A stretch of DNA of 64,000 bases from CAVVSD01 sp963757125 (GTDB lineage: Bacteria > Actinomycetota > Thermoleophilia > Solirubrobacterales > Solirubrobacteraceae): NCBI GenBank assembly GCA_963757125.1, contig CAVWQP010000004.1, positions 372,001 through 436,000 on the forward strand, given 5' to 3'. Made by a program: the position numbers and the translations under genes. The notes beneath the pieces are model-generated. The model ran no database searches. It was not told the DNA's origin and worked only from the letters and a program-made list of their open reading frames with translations. Every line of letters begins with the position of its first letter. Position 1 is the stretch's first letter. Below, piece by piece: positions 37,693 to 46,153 of this stretch.

Positions 37693-37698
37693 TAGGGT
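37693..37698 (+). promoter_or_regulatory. Putative -10 box TAGGGT
   Basis: Lies 28 nt before ATG 37727, leaving a leader of about 20 nt that carries the AGGAG ribosome site. Confidence 0.4.
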
Positions 37699-37726
37699 CG
37701 CGATGCCCACCGACCCAGGAGCCGCC

Positions 37727-38116
37727 ATGAGCGACACGACCACCCCGATCGTCACCGGGACCGACTTCATCACCGTGCCGACGAAGGACATCGCCGCGTC
37801 CGAGGCGTTCTACGGCGGGCTGCTCGGCCTGACCTTCGCCAAGCGCTGGGGAAAGATGCCCGGCGCCGAGTACGAGACCGGCAACCTCACGCTCGCGCTC
37901 ATGGAGCCGGAGGCGTTCGGCGGCGAGTTCGCAAAGAGCAGTACGGCGGTGGCGCTGCGCGTGGACGACGTCGCCGCGCGCCGCGAGGAGCTGGAGGCCA
38001 AGGGAGTCACGTTCTTCGGGGAGACGATCGACTCGGGCGTCTGCTTCCAGGCGTTCTTCGCCGACCCCGACGGCAACCCGCTGATCCTGCATCACCGGTA
38101 CGCGCCGGTGGGGTGA
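37727..38116 (+). CDS. VOC family (glyoxalase/bleomycin-resistance-like) protein
   Basis: 129 aa with two beta-alpha-beta3 modules. The first has GTDFITVPTKDIAASEAFYG and LLGLTFAKRWG; the second has TAVALRVDDVAARREELEAK and FFADPDGNPLILHHRY, the classic VOC C-terminus with the metal-type Glu replaced by His/Leu context. ATG 37727 has AGGAG 6 nt upstream; the in-frame ATG 37703 would start only 5 nt after a -10-like TAGGGT. The substrate is unknown; single-domain VOC proteins act in detoxification or ring chemistry. Confidence 0.82.
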   Translation: MSDTTTPIVTGTDFITVPTKDIAASEAFYGGLLGLTFAKRWGKMPGAEYETGNLTLALMEPEAFGGEFAKSSTAVALRVDDVAARREELEAKGVTFFGETIDSGVCFQAFFADPDGNPLILHHRYAPVG

Positions 38117-38121
38117 GCCTT

Positions 38122-38182
38122 TCGAGCACCACTCACACCCGACGCGAGCCCATGTGAGCGCCATGCGAGCGCGGTGCGAGCG
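38122..38182 (+). promoter_or_regulatory. SARP-like direct repeats before the DrrAB exporter
   Basis: Heptamers with a GAGC core at 38122 (TCGAGCA), 38144 (GCGAGCC), 38154 (GTGAGCG), 38165 (GCGAGCG) and 38176 (GCGAGCG). Spacings are 22, 10, 11 and 11 bp. SARP regulators such as DnrI bind TCGAGC(G/C)-type heptamers repeated every 11 or 22 bp. A GACAGT (38191-38196) follows the last repeat at 8 bp, a fitting -10, and ATG 38203 lies 6 nt further. Confidence 0.6.
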
Positions 38183-38202
38183 CTCCCACCGACAGTGCTC
38201 CC

Positions 38203-39177
38203 ATGACCACCACGCACGACCTCGCGATCGAGGCCGCCGGGCTCACCAAGCGCTTCGGCGCGACGGTCGCGCTCGACGGCGTCGACCTCACCGCTCCTCG
38301 CGGCACGGTGCTCGGCGTCCTCGGTCCGAACGGCGCCGGCAAGACCACCGCCGTCCGGATCCTCGCCACCCTGCTGCGCCCCGACGGAGGCACCGCCCGC
38401 GTCGCCGGGCACGACGTCCTGCGCGACCCCGCCGCCGTCCGCCGTCAGATCGGCCTCACGGGGCAGTACGCCTCGGTCGACGAGCTTCTGACCGGCCGCC
38501 AGAACCTCGTGATGATCGGGCGCCTGCTCGATCTCAAGCCGCGCGACGCGAAGGCGCGCGCAGCCGAGCTGCTCGACTGGTTCGGCCTCGACGACGCCGC
38601 CGACCGCCCCGCCAAGACCTACTCCGGCGGCATGCGGCGGCGCCTGGACCTGGCCGCGAGCCTCGTCGGCCGCCCGGCTGTCGTGTTCCTCGACGAGCCG
38701 ACCACCGGCCTGGACCCGTCCAAGCGCGACGACATGTGGGACGTCGTCCGCGGCCTCGTCCGCGACGGCTCCACCGTCCTGCTCACGACCCAGTACCTCG
38801 AGGAGGCCGACGAGCTGGCCGACGACATCGTCGTCTTCGACCAGGGCCGCGTCATCGCCCACGGCACGCCCGACGTCCTCAAGCGCATCGCCGGCGACCA
38901 GCGCATCACGGTGCGCCCCGCCAACCCCGAGGCGCTCGCGTTCGTCGCCCAGATCGTCGGGGAGGCGACCGGCACGCACGCCGACATCACGCCGCGCGGG
39001 ACCGTCACGGCCTCCACGCGCGGCGACGCCGGCTTCGCCGCCATCGTCGCCGGCCTGGACAGCGCCGGCATCGCGGTGACCGAGCTCTCCCTGCACCTGC
39101 CCAGCCTCGACGAGGTCTTCTCCACGCTCACGCGCAAGGAGACCAAGGGGCGCGTCTTCGAGGAGGTGGCGGCATGA
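38203..39177 (+). CDS. DrrA-type ABC transporter ATP-binding protein
   Basis: 324 aa. Walker A GPNGAGKTTAVRIL, Q-loop region GLTGQYASVDELLTGRQNL, signature YSGGMRRRLDLAASL, Walker B VVFLDEPTTGLDPSK and the switch His-like TTQYLEEADELAD. The C-terminal 90 residues match the daunorubicin-resistance (DrrA) extension. It powers export with the following permease. No ribosome site precedes the ATG, consistent with a leaderless mRNA from the SARP-like promoter. The start of the permease overlaps its stop (ATGA). Confidence 0.92.
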   Translation: MTTTHDLAIEAAGLTKRFGATVALDGVDLTAPRGTVLGVLGPNGAGKTTAVRILATLLRPDGGTARVAGHDVLRDPAAVRRQIGLTGQYASVDELLTGRQNLVMIGRLLDLKPRDAKARAAELLDWFGLDDAADRPAKTYSGGMRRRLDLAASLVGRPAVVFLDEPTTGLDPSKRDDMWDVVRGLVRDGSTVLLTTQYLEEADELADDIVVFDQGRVIAHGTPDVLKRIAGDQRITVRPANPEALAFVAQIVGEATGTHADITPRGTVTASTRGDAGFAAIVAGLDSAGIAVTELSLHLPSLDEVFSTLTRKETKGRVFEEVAA

Positions 39178-39935
39178 CCACCACGCTCCGCCACAGCGCC
39201 GTCATCGCCAAGCGCAGCCTGATCGGGACCATGCGGACCCCGGAGGCGCTCGTCGACGTGACGCTGCAGCCGATCATCTTCCTGCTGCTCTTCACCTACG
39301 TCTTCGGCGGCGCCATCGCGGGCGGCTCGCAGCAGGACTACCTCCAGTTCCTGCTCCCGGGGCTCCTCGCCCAGACGATCGCGATGGCGGGCGTCTCCAT
39401 CGGGGTCAACCTCAACACCGACGTCGAGAAGGGCGTCTTCGACCGCTTCCGCAGCCTGCCCATCGCCAGGGCGGTCCCGCTGGTCGGCGCGGTCCTCGCG
39501 GACATGGCGCGCTACGTCCTGCTCTGCGTCGTGATGCTCGGGTTCGGCTACATCATCGGCTTCCGCGCGACGACGAGCGTCCCCGAGGTGCTCGCCGCCT
39601 GCCTGCTGGCCGTCGGGTTCGCGCTGTGCTTCTGCTGGGCGTCGGTGTTCGTCGGCATGCGTGCGCGCACCGCGGGCGCCGTCCAGGGGATCATGTTCCT
39701 GATCGTGCTCCCGCTCAGCTTCGGCTCGTCGGCCTTCGTGTCGCCGGACTCGATGCCGGGCTGGCTGCAGACGTTCACGGACGTCAACCCCATCACCCAC
39801 CTCGTCGGCGCGGAGCGGGCCCTCCTGCTCGGCAGCCCGATGGGCTCACACCTCGCGTGGACGTTCGCGTGGATGGCCGGCCTGCTCGCCGTGTTCGTCC
39901 CGCTCGCGCTGCGGGCCTACCGCAACCGCGTCTAG
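39174..39935 (+). CDS. DrrB-type ABC transporter permease
   Basis: 253-aa ABC-2 permease with six membrane segments. Recognisable parts: AKRSLIGTMRTPEALVDVTL at the N-terminus, LLLFTYVFGGAIAGGSQQDY, the cytoplasmic loop VEKGVFDRFRSLPIARAVPL that contacts the ATPase, and PLSFGSSAFVSPDSMPGWLQ. Together with the ATPase it should export a drug-like or lipid-like metabolite. The last 90 nt run antisense to the 3' end of the AfsR-type regulator. Confidence 0.9.
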   Translation: MTTTLRHSAVIAKRSLIGTMRTPEALVDVTLQPIIFLLLFTYVFGGAIAGGSQQDYLQFLLPGLLAQTIAMAGVSIGVNLNTDVEKGVFDRFRSLPIARAVPLVGAVLADMARYVLLCVVMLGFGYIIGFRATTSVPEVLAACLLAVGFALCFCWASVFVGMRARTAGAVQGIMFLIVLPLSFGSSAFVSPDSMPGWLQTFTDVNPITHLVGAERALLLGSPMGSHLAWTFAWMAGLLAVFVPLALRAYRNRV

Positions 39936-42900
39936 CGTCGCCGGATCGAGCCGGGCCAGGGCCGCAGGGCGGTCCAGGGTCCGGCCGGCCGCGATGGCCG
40001 CGTCCGCCGCGTCGCCCCCGAGGGCGGCGCGCAGCTCGTCGACGACGGCGGCCGTCTCCGGGTTGTGAAGGTCGTCGGTCCCGCGCAGGCGCATGCTGGC
40101 ACCGAGCATCTCGGCTGCGGCCTCCGGTGCTCCGGACCGCAGCGCCAGCACCGCCGTCGACTCGCCGACTCGTCCCGCGATCGGCAGGTCCTCCGACGCG
40201 ACCGCGGCCTGGTACGCCCAGTCGAGCTGCTCGCGCGCCGCGTCGAGCTCACCGTCCTCGACCGTCAGTCGGCCCGCGAACCCGTAGACGATCGCGCGCT
40301 GGTGGCCGTGGTCGGGTCGCGCGGGGCTGCCGTCCTCCACGGCACGCATGGCCTCATCGCGCACGGCGAGGGCTCCCTCGAGGTCGCCGAGGCGCCACAT
40401 CGTGCCGGCCAGGAAGACCATGAGCATCTGGCGCTCCTCCTGCGCCCCGGCGTCGGCCAGGGCCTCCTGGAGCAGATCCCGCGCGGCGACGTGGTCACCA
40501 CGACGCGTCAGGAGGTCGGCGCGCCGCATGAGCGTCATGCCGCTCGGCGAGCCGGACCCCAGCTCGGCGAGCAGCCGCTCGCTCTCCACGAGCGCAGTCT
40601 CCGCCGCGTCGAGATCGCCGTCGACCATGTACAGCGACGCGAGCTCGGAGAGCGACGCCGCCAGACCCCAGCGGTCGCCGGCGGAGCGGAAGCGCTCGAT
40701 CGCGACGCCGATGTGCCCGCGCATCTCCTCGAGCTCGCCGAGGTTCTCCGAGATCTGCCCGCGGGCGAACGGCGCCATCGCGCGCAGCCACGGGTCCTCG
40801 CTCCCGTCCAGCTCGTCGAGCATCGCGTTGCCGCGCTCCTGGTCGCCGCCGACGAACGCGACGATCGCCGCGACGATGGCCAGCAGCGGCCGGCCGGTGA
40901 AGTCCACCCCGTCGAGCATCTCGGACGCCTGCTTGACGGCCTCGTGCGGATCGACGGGCTGCTCGTCAGGATCGCTCCAGGCGACGATCGCCTGGGCGAG
41001 CAGCCGGTCGAACGGGTCCGCCTCCCCCTCGGCCGACAGCGCGAAGCGCAGCCAGGCGAGCGCCTCCTCGCGGTTGCCGTCGAGCGCCCAGAACCACAGG
41101 AGCGTCGTGACGGTCCGCAGCGCGGTCGCGGCCCCGCCCGTCTCGCCCAGGAACCGGACCCCCGAGAGCACGTTGTCGCGGTCGTCGCGCAGCCGGCCGA
41201 GCCAGACGAGCTGATCGGGCCCGCGTAGGTGCTCGTCCGCCTGCTCGACGAGCGCGGTGTAGTGCGCCGCGTGCGCCTCGCGCAGGCGCGAGAGCTCGCC
41301 CGCCCGCTCGGCCTCCTCCTCGGCGTACTCGCGGATCGTCTCGAGCATCCGCCAGCGCGACGTGCCGGTTCCGCGGACGCCGAGCAGCGAGCGGTCGACG
41401 AGCGCGCAGAGCAGGTCGAAGACCTCGTCGGCGTCCACGCCGTCGCCGGCGCACACCGCCTCGACCGCGTCGAGCGTCGCGCCGGCGGGGAACACGGAGA
41501 GCCGCCGCGCGAGCCGCCGCTCGGGCTCGCTCAGGAGGTCCCAGCTCCAGTCGACGACCGCGCGCAGCGTCCGCTGACGGCCCGCCGCGGCACGGCTGCC
41601 CCCGGTGAGCAGGCGGAAGCGGTCGTGCAGGCGATCGGAGAGCTCCTGGAGCGACATCGACCGCAGCCGGGCGGCCGCGAGCTCGATCGCCAGCGGCAGG
41701 CCGTCGATCCGCCGGCACACGTCCGCGACGATCGGCGCCGTCGTCTCGTCGAGCGCGAAGTCGGGCGTCGCCGACGCGGCCCGCTGGGCGAACAGCAGCA
41801 CGGCCGCCTCCTCCTCCAGCGGCCCGACGGGGGCGAGCGCCTCCCCACCGATGGCGAGCGGCTCCCGGCTCGTCGCGAGGATCCGCAGCCGCGGGCAGCC
41901 GGCGAGCAGGCGATCGGCGAGCTCCGCCGCGGCCACGACGATGTGCTCGCAGTTGTCGAGCACGAGCAGCGCGTCGCTCGCGCCGAGCGCGTCGAGCAGC
42001 CGCGACTCCGCGTCGGCCGCCGCCGTCCGGCGGTCCGGCATCGTCGCCTCGCGGAGGCCGAGCGCGCCGAGCACCGCGGGCGCGAGGCTCTCGCCGTCGC
42101 CGAGCGACGCGAGCTCGACGAGCCACGACGTCCCCTGCGCACGGGCCGCGAGCTCGAGCGCGAGGCGGGTCTTGCCCGCGCCGCCGGTCCCGACGAGCGT
42201 CACGAGTCGGTGGCGCGAGAGGAGATCCGACGCGCGCTGCAGGTCCGCTTCCCTGCCGACGAAGCTCGTCCGCGCGGCCGGCAGGTTGCCGCGCGGTGCG
42301 GGCGCCACGGCGACCTCGCCGCGCAGGACCGCGAGGTGCGCCTCCTGCAGCACGGCGGAGGGCATCGCGCCGAGCTCGTCGTCGAGCGCGGCGCGCAGCG
42401 TCTCGTACGCGGCGAGCGCATCCGCCTGGCGCCCCGACTCGGCCAGCGCCTGCATGCGCAGCGCGCCCAGGCGCTCGTGGAGCGGGTGCTCGTCGGCCAG
42501 CTCGGTCAGCTCGGCGACGTGCTCGGCGGCCGCGCCCTGCTCGGCGGCGGCGGTCAGCAGGTCGATGCGCGCGGCGAGCCGCACGTCGTGCAGGCGCAGG
42601 GCGTCCGCCACCGGCTCGCCGCGCCAGAGGTCCAGCGCCTCGGCCAGGAGCCGGCCGGCGCCCCCGGGATCACCGGCCCGGAGCGCCGCGGCGCCCTCGC
42701 GCGCGAGCCGCTCGAAGCGCAGCGCGTCGACCGCGTCCGGCGTCAGCGCCAGCCGGTACCCGGCCGCCTCCTGCACGATCAGCGCAGGGTCCCCGAGCGC
42801 CCTGCGCAGGCGGGACACCAGGGACTGCAGCGCGTGCTGCACGTCGCGCGGCGGATCGCCCTCCCACACGGCGTCGGCCAGCGCGCCGTGGGACACGGGA

Positions 42901-43013
42901 CGCCCGGCGTCGATCGCCAGCCGGCCCAGGAGCGCCTGCAGCCGGCCGCCGGCGATCTCGCGCGACGTTCCGTCGTGCTCGACCAGCAGTGGACCCAGGA
43001 TCGAGACGTGCAC
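39846..43013 (-). CDS. AfsR/SARP-type regulator with BTAD, NB-ARC and TPR-like domains
   Basis: 1055 aa. An OmpR-like DNA-binding domain (MHVSILGPLLVEHDG, LLGRLAIDAGRPVSHGALAD, LQSLVSRLRRALGDP) is followed by the BTAD helices (FERLAREGAAALRAGD, LRMQALAESGRQADALAAYE). The NTPase domain has P-loop GTGGAGKT at 275-282, LLVLDNCEHIV and ATSREPLAI. The last 400 residues are TPR-like helices. Large SARPs of this kind activate secondary metabolite genes on ATP/ligand signals. The neighbouring exporter promoter carries 11-bp SARP-like repeats. The start is GTG 43013. The C-terminal 29 residues lie antisense to drrB and may extend past the natural domain end. Confidence 0.9.
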   Translation of the reverse strand: MHVSILGPLLVEHDGTSREIAGGRLQALLGRLAIDAGRPVSHGALADAVWEGDPPRDVQHALQSLVSRLRRALGDPALIVQEAAGYRLALTPDAVDALRFERLAREGAAALRAGDPGGAGRLLAEALDLWRGEPVADALRLHDVRLAARIDLLTAAAEQGAAAEHVAELTELADEHPLHERLGALRMQALAESGRQADALAAYETLRAALDDELGAMPSAVLQEAHLAVLRGEVAVAPAPRGNLPAARTSFVGREADLQRASDLLSRHRLVTLVGTGGAGKTRLALELAARAQGTSWLVELASLGDGESLAPAVLGALGLREATMPDRRTAAADAESRLLDALGASDALLVLDNCEHIVVAAAELADRLLAGCPRLRILATSREPLAIGGEALAPVGPLEEEAAVLLFAQRAASATPDFALDETTAPIVADVCRRIDGLPLAIELAAARLRSMSLQELSDRLHDRFRLLTGGSRAAAGRQRTLRAVVDWSWDLLSEPERRLARRLSVFPAGATLDAVEAVCAGDGVDADEVFDLLCALVDRSLLGVRGTGTSRWRMLETIREYAEEEAERAGELSRLREAHAAHYTALVEQADEHLRGPDQLVWLGRLRDDRDNVLSGVRFLGETGGAATALRTVTTLLWFWALDGNREEALAWLRFALSAEGEADPFDRLLAQAIVAWSDPDEQPVDPHEAVKQASEMLDGVDFTGRPLLAIVAAIVAFVGGDQERGNAMLDELDGSEDPWLRAMAPFARGQISENLGELEEMRGHIGVAIERFRSAGDRWGLAASLSELASLYMVDGDLDAAETALVESERLLAELGSGSPSGMTLMRRADLLTRRGDHVAARDLLQEALADAGAQEERQMLMVFLAGTMWRLGDLEGALAVRDEAMRAVEDGSPARPDHGHQRAIVYGFAGRLTVEDGELDAAREQLDWAYQAAVASEDLPIAGRVGESTAVLALRSGAPEAAAEMLGASMRLRGTDDLHNPETAAVVDELRAALGGDAADAAIAAGRTLDRPAALARLDPATLDAVAVGPQRERDEHGEQAGHPRERPREV

Positions 43014-43046
43014 CGATCAAGGATGGCGCACGGATCGCGACATACC

Positions 43047-44384
43047 ATGCGCTCCATGACGCTCACCTCCGCGCAGGGCCTCGATCAGCAGTTCTGGGAC
43101 GACGTCGACCGCCACGTCGTGCGCTACAACCCGGCGTTCGTACCGGTCGTCGTGGATCGCGCGGAGGGCAGCTGGCTGTACACGTCCGACGGGCGGCGCC
43201 TGCTCGACTTCACGTCGGGCCAGATGAGCGCGATCCTCGGGCACTCGCACCCGGCGATCGTGTCGACGCTGCGCGAGGCCGCCGGCACGCTGGACCACCT
43301 GTTCAGCGCGATGCTCAGCCGTCCGGTCGTCGACCTGTCGCGTCGACTCGCCGAGAGCCTGCCGGCGCCGCTGGAGAAGACGCTCCTGCTCAGCACCGGC
43401 GCGGAGTCCAACGAGGCGGCGCTGCGGATGGCCAAGCTCGTCACCGGCCGCTACGAGGTCGTCTCCTTCAGCCGCTCGTGGCACGGGATGACGCAGGCCG
43501 CGGTCGGCGCGACGTACTCCGCCGGGCGCCGCGGCTACGGCCCGCCCGCGCCCGGGAACTTCGCGCTCCCGACGCCGGACGCCTACCGCCCCGACGTGAC
43601 CGGCCCCGACGGCGAGTTCGACTGGCGGCGCCAGCTGGACCTGGGCTTCGCGATGATCGACGCGCAGTCGTCGGGCAGCCTCGCGGCCTGCATCGTCGAG
43701 CCGATCCTGTCCAGCGCGGGCGTGATCGTCCCGCCGCCCGGCTACCTCGCCGAGCTGCGCGATCGCTGCCACGAGCGCGGGATGCTGCTCATCTTCGACG
43801 AGGCGCAGACGGGCCTGTGCCGCACGGGCGACGGCTACGCCTTCGAGCACGAGGGCGTCGTGCCCGACATCCTCACGCTGTCCAAGACGCTGGGGGCGGG
43901 GCTCCCGCTCTCCGCCGTCGTGACGAGCGCCGAGATCGAGGAGCGCGCGTTCGACGCGGGGTACCTCTTCTTCACCACGCACGTGTCCGATCCGCTCGTC
44001 GCGTCCGTCGGGCTGACCGTCATGGACGTCCTGGAGCGCGAGGACATGGCGGCCAAGGCGCGTGAGAAGGGCGCAGCGCTGAACACGGGGCTGCGCGAGC
44101 TCGCCGACCGCCACCCGGTCATCGGCGACGTCCGCGGCCGCGGGCTCATGCAGGGGCTCGAGCTCGTGCTCGACCGGGCGACGAAGGAGGGGTCGCCCGA
44201 GCTCGGCGCCGCCGTCACCGCCCGCTGCCTCGAGCTGGGCCTGCACATGAACATCGTCCAGCTGCGCGAGATGGGCGGGACGTTCCGCATCGCCCCGCCG
44301 CTGACGATCTCCCCCGACGAGCTCGCGCTCGGCCTCGAGATCCTCGATCAGGCGATCGGCGAGATCGCGCCGCGGTTCGTCTGA
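43047..44384 (+). CDS. 2,2-dialkylglycine decarboxylase-like class III aminotransferase
   Basis: 445 aa. FWDDVDRHVVRYNPAFVPVV and LLDFTSGQMSAILGHSHPAI match dialkylglycine decarboxylase rather than ornithine/GABA aminotransferases. Further motifs are STGAESNEAALRMAKLVTG, SRSWHGMTQAAVGAT, IFDEAQTGLCRTG (PLP Asp) and LTLSKTLGAGLPLSAVV (Schiff-base Lys). The enzyme decarboxylates 2,2-dialkylglycines with transfer of the amino group to pyruvate; the natural substrate may be 2-aminoisobutyrate or isovaline. ATG 43047 and ATG 43056 are both possible starts, neither with a clear ribosome site. It diverges from the AfsR-type gene by 33 nt. Confidence 0.85.
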   Translation: MRSMTLTSAQGLDQQFWDDVDRHVVRYNPAFVPVVVDRAEGSWLYTSDGRRLLDFTSGQMSAILGHSHPAIVSTLREAAGTLDHLFSAMLSRPVVDLSRRLAESLPAPLEKTLLLSTGAESNEAALRMAKLVTGRYEVVSFSRSWHGMTQAAVGATYSAGRRGYGPPAPGNFALPTPDAYRPDVTGPDGEFDWRRQLDLGFAMIDAQSSGSLAACIVEPILSSAGVIVPPPGYLAELRDRCHERGMLLIFDEAQTGLCRTGDGYAFEHEGVVPDILTLSKTLGAGLPLSAVVTSAEIEERAFDAGYLFFTTHVSDPLVASVGLTVMDVLEREDMAAKAREKGAALNTGLRELADRHPVIGDVRGRGLMQGLELVLDRATKEGSPELGAAVTARCLELGLHMNIVQLREMGGTFRIAPPLTISPDELALGLEILDQAIGEIAPRFV

Positions 44385-44386
44385 CG

Positions 44387-45145
44387 GTGGACCTGCACCC
44401 GTCGACCTCGGGCTTCGACCGGGCTGCCGACGTCTACGACCGTGCCCGCCCCGAGTACCCGCCGCCGGTCGTCGACCGGCTGCTGGACGCGCTCGGCATC
44501 CGGCCGGGCGCCACGGTCGTCGACGTGGCGGCCGGGACCGGCAAGCTCACGCGCCCGCTCGTGGCGCGCGGGCTGCGGGTCGTCGCGGTCGAGCCGGTCG
44601 CCGGCATGCGCGACGTGCTCGCGGCGACGACGCCCGGCGCCGAGGTGCTCGACGGCGTCGCCGAGCGCCTGCCGGTGGCCGACGCGTCCGCCGACGCGAT
44701 CACGGTCGCGCAGGCGTTCCACTGGTTCGCGAACGACGCGGCGCTCGGCGAGTTCGCGCGGGTGCTGAAGCCAGGCGCCCGCCTGGCGATCGTCTGGAAC
44801 ACCCGCGACCTGACGCAGCCGCTGCACCGCGCGCTGCACGAGCTGATCCTCCCCTACCGGCACGACGAGCCGCGCCACAACTCGGGCGACTGGGAGGCCG
44901 CCTTCCGCGCGGACGGCCCGTTCACGCTGCTGGAGCACTGGGAGCACCCGAACGTGCAGGAGCTCTCCCGCGACGGGCTCGTCGAGCGGGCGCTCTCGAC
45001 GAGCTTCATCGCAGCGCTGCCGGCGTCCGAGCGCGACGTGGTCGCCGAGCGCGTGCGCGCGCTCGTGTCGACCGAGCCGGTCGGCCTGGCCTACACGAGC
45101 GAGCTGTTCGTCTACGGGACGAGCACCGCGCGGCCGGCCACCTGA
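44387..45145 (+). CDS. Class I SAM-dependent methyltransferase
   Basis: 252 aa from GTG 44387, 2 nt after the preceding stop, so translationally coupled. DRAADVYDRARPEYPPPVVD opens the fold; VVDVAAGTGKLTRPL is the SAM-binding motif; AVEP ends strand 2; GVAERLPVADASADAITVAQ is motif II/III; and the post-motif FHWF replaces the usual proton-relay residues as in Methyltransf_11 members annotated as trans-aconitate or ubiquinone-like methyltransferases. Substrate not inferable. Its last 34 nt overlap the convergent alcohol dehydrogenase. Confidence 0.82.
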   Translation: MDLHPSTSGFDRAADVYDRARPEYPPPVVDRLLDALGIRPGATVVDVAAGTGKLTRPLVARGLRVVAVEPVAGMRDVLAATTPGAEVLDGVAERLPVADASADAITVAQAFHWFANDAALGEFARVLKPGARLAIVWNTRDLTQPLHRALHELILPYRHDEPRHNSGDWEAAFRADGPFTLLEHWEHPNVQELSRDGLVERALSTSFIAALPASERDVVAERVRALVSTEPVGLAYTSELFVYGTSTARPAT

Positions 45146-46131
45146 CCGGCCTCCAGCCGGGCGAGGACGTCGTTGATCGCCTCCAGCGGCGCCCGCTCGA
45201 CCTGGAGCGTGAGCTTGTCCTGCAGGGCGAGCGCGACGACCTCCTCCAGCTCGGTGCGCGTGCCCCAGTTGCTGCCGGTCAGGACGGATTCGGGCGGCCA
45301 CGTGAAGAAGCCGAACGGCACCGTGCCGCCGGCCAGGCCGACGACGACGAGATGGCCCTTGAACCCGAGCGAGGACGCTGCGAAGGCGAGGCTCGCGTCG
45401 GAGCCGACGAGGTCGATCACCGCCGCGGCGCCCTTCCCGTCCGTCGCATCCTGCAGCGCCTGGGCCGCGTCCGGCGCGCCCGGATCGACGACGGCGTCGG
45501 CGCCGAGATCCAGCGCGGCCTGGCGCTTGGCCGCCGAGACGTCGGCGACGACGACGCGCGCCGGTGTCAGCAGCCCGAGGAACTGGATCGCCATCTGCCC
45601 GAGACCGCCCGCGCCGATGACGAGGGACGAGTCGCCGCCGACGAGCCGCCCGGCGACCTTCTTGACCGCGCGGTACGGCGTGAGGCCCGCGTCGGTGAGC
45701 GGCGCCACGTCGGCCGGGTCGAGGTCGCCGATGCGGATGAGATGGCGCGGGCTCGGCACGACGTAGCGCTCGGCGTAGCCGCCGGGAGGGCCGAGGCCGC
45801 CCCAGCGCATCGTGTCGCAGAGCTGCTCCTCGCCGCTCATGCAGACCCGGCACATCCCGCAGCCCCAGCCGCCGTACACGATGACCGCCTCACCGGGCTC
45901 GAACCCGGTCGCGCCGGGCCCGAGCGCCTCGACCCACCCGGCGTTCTCGTGGCCGAGGATCGTCGGCCCGTCGAGCACGCCGGGCACCTCGCCGTGGGCG
46001 ATGTGCAGGTCCGAGTGGCAGACGCCGGCGCCGCCGATGCGCACGAGCACCTCGCCGGGACCCGGCTCCGGGTCGGGCACGTCCTCGATCCGGAACGGCT
46101 CGCCGTACTCGTGCAACCTCGCTGCGCGCAT
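45112..46131 (-). CDS. Zinc-dependent alcohol dehydrogenase
   Basis: 339-aa MDR enzyme. Catalytic zinc ligands appear in GAGVCHSDLHIAHG (Cys) and GHENAG (His-Glu); the structural zinc site is CGMCRVCMSGEEQLC; the NAD motif is VIGAGGLGQMAIQF with Asp in VVADVSAAKR, favouring NAD. It resembles bacterial enzymes oxidising primary alcohols or aryl alcohols. It follows the 263-aa hypothetical gene by 22 nt on the same strand and may close that operon. The 3' end overlaps the methyltransferase gene by 34 nt. Confidence 0.9.
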   Translation of the reverse strand: MRAARLHEYGEPFRIEDVPDPEPGPGEVLVRIGGAGVCHSDLHIAHGEVPGVLDGPTILGHENAGWVEALGPGATGFEPGEAVIVYGGWGCGMCRVCMSGEEQLCDTMRWGGLGPPGGYAERYVVPSPRHLIRIGDLDPADVAPLTDAGLTPYRAVKKVAGRLVGGDSSLVIGAGGLGQMAIQFLGLLTPARVVVADVSAAKRQAALDLGADAVVDPGAPDAAQALQDATDGKGAAAVIDLVGSDASLAFAASSLGFKGHLVVVGLAGGTVPFGFFTWPPESVLTGSNWGTRTELEEVVALALQDKLTLQVERAPLEAINDVLARLEAGQVAGRAVLVP

Positions 46132-46153
46132 CGCCTCTCCCTCCGTCGGTGGG

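Noticed and set aside
39846..39935. Frameshift at the C-terminus of the AfsR-type gene
   Set aside because: A CTAG at 39932 would end an alternative frame beside drrB, but the main frame shows no domain loss; a 90-nt antisense overlap is unusual yet acceptable.
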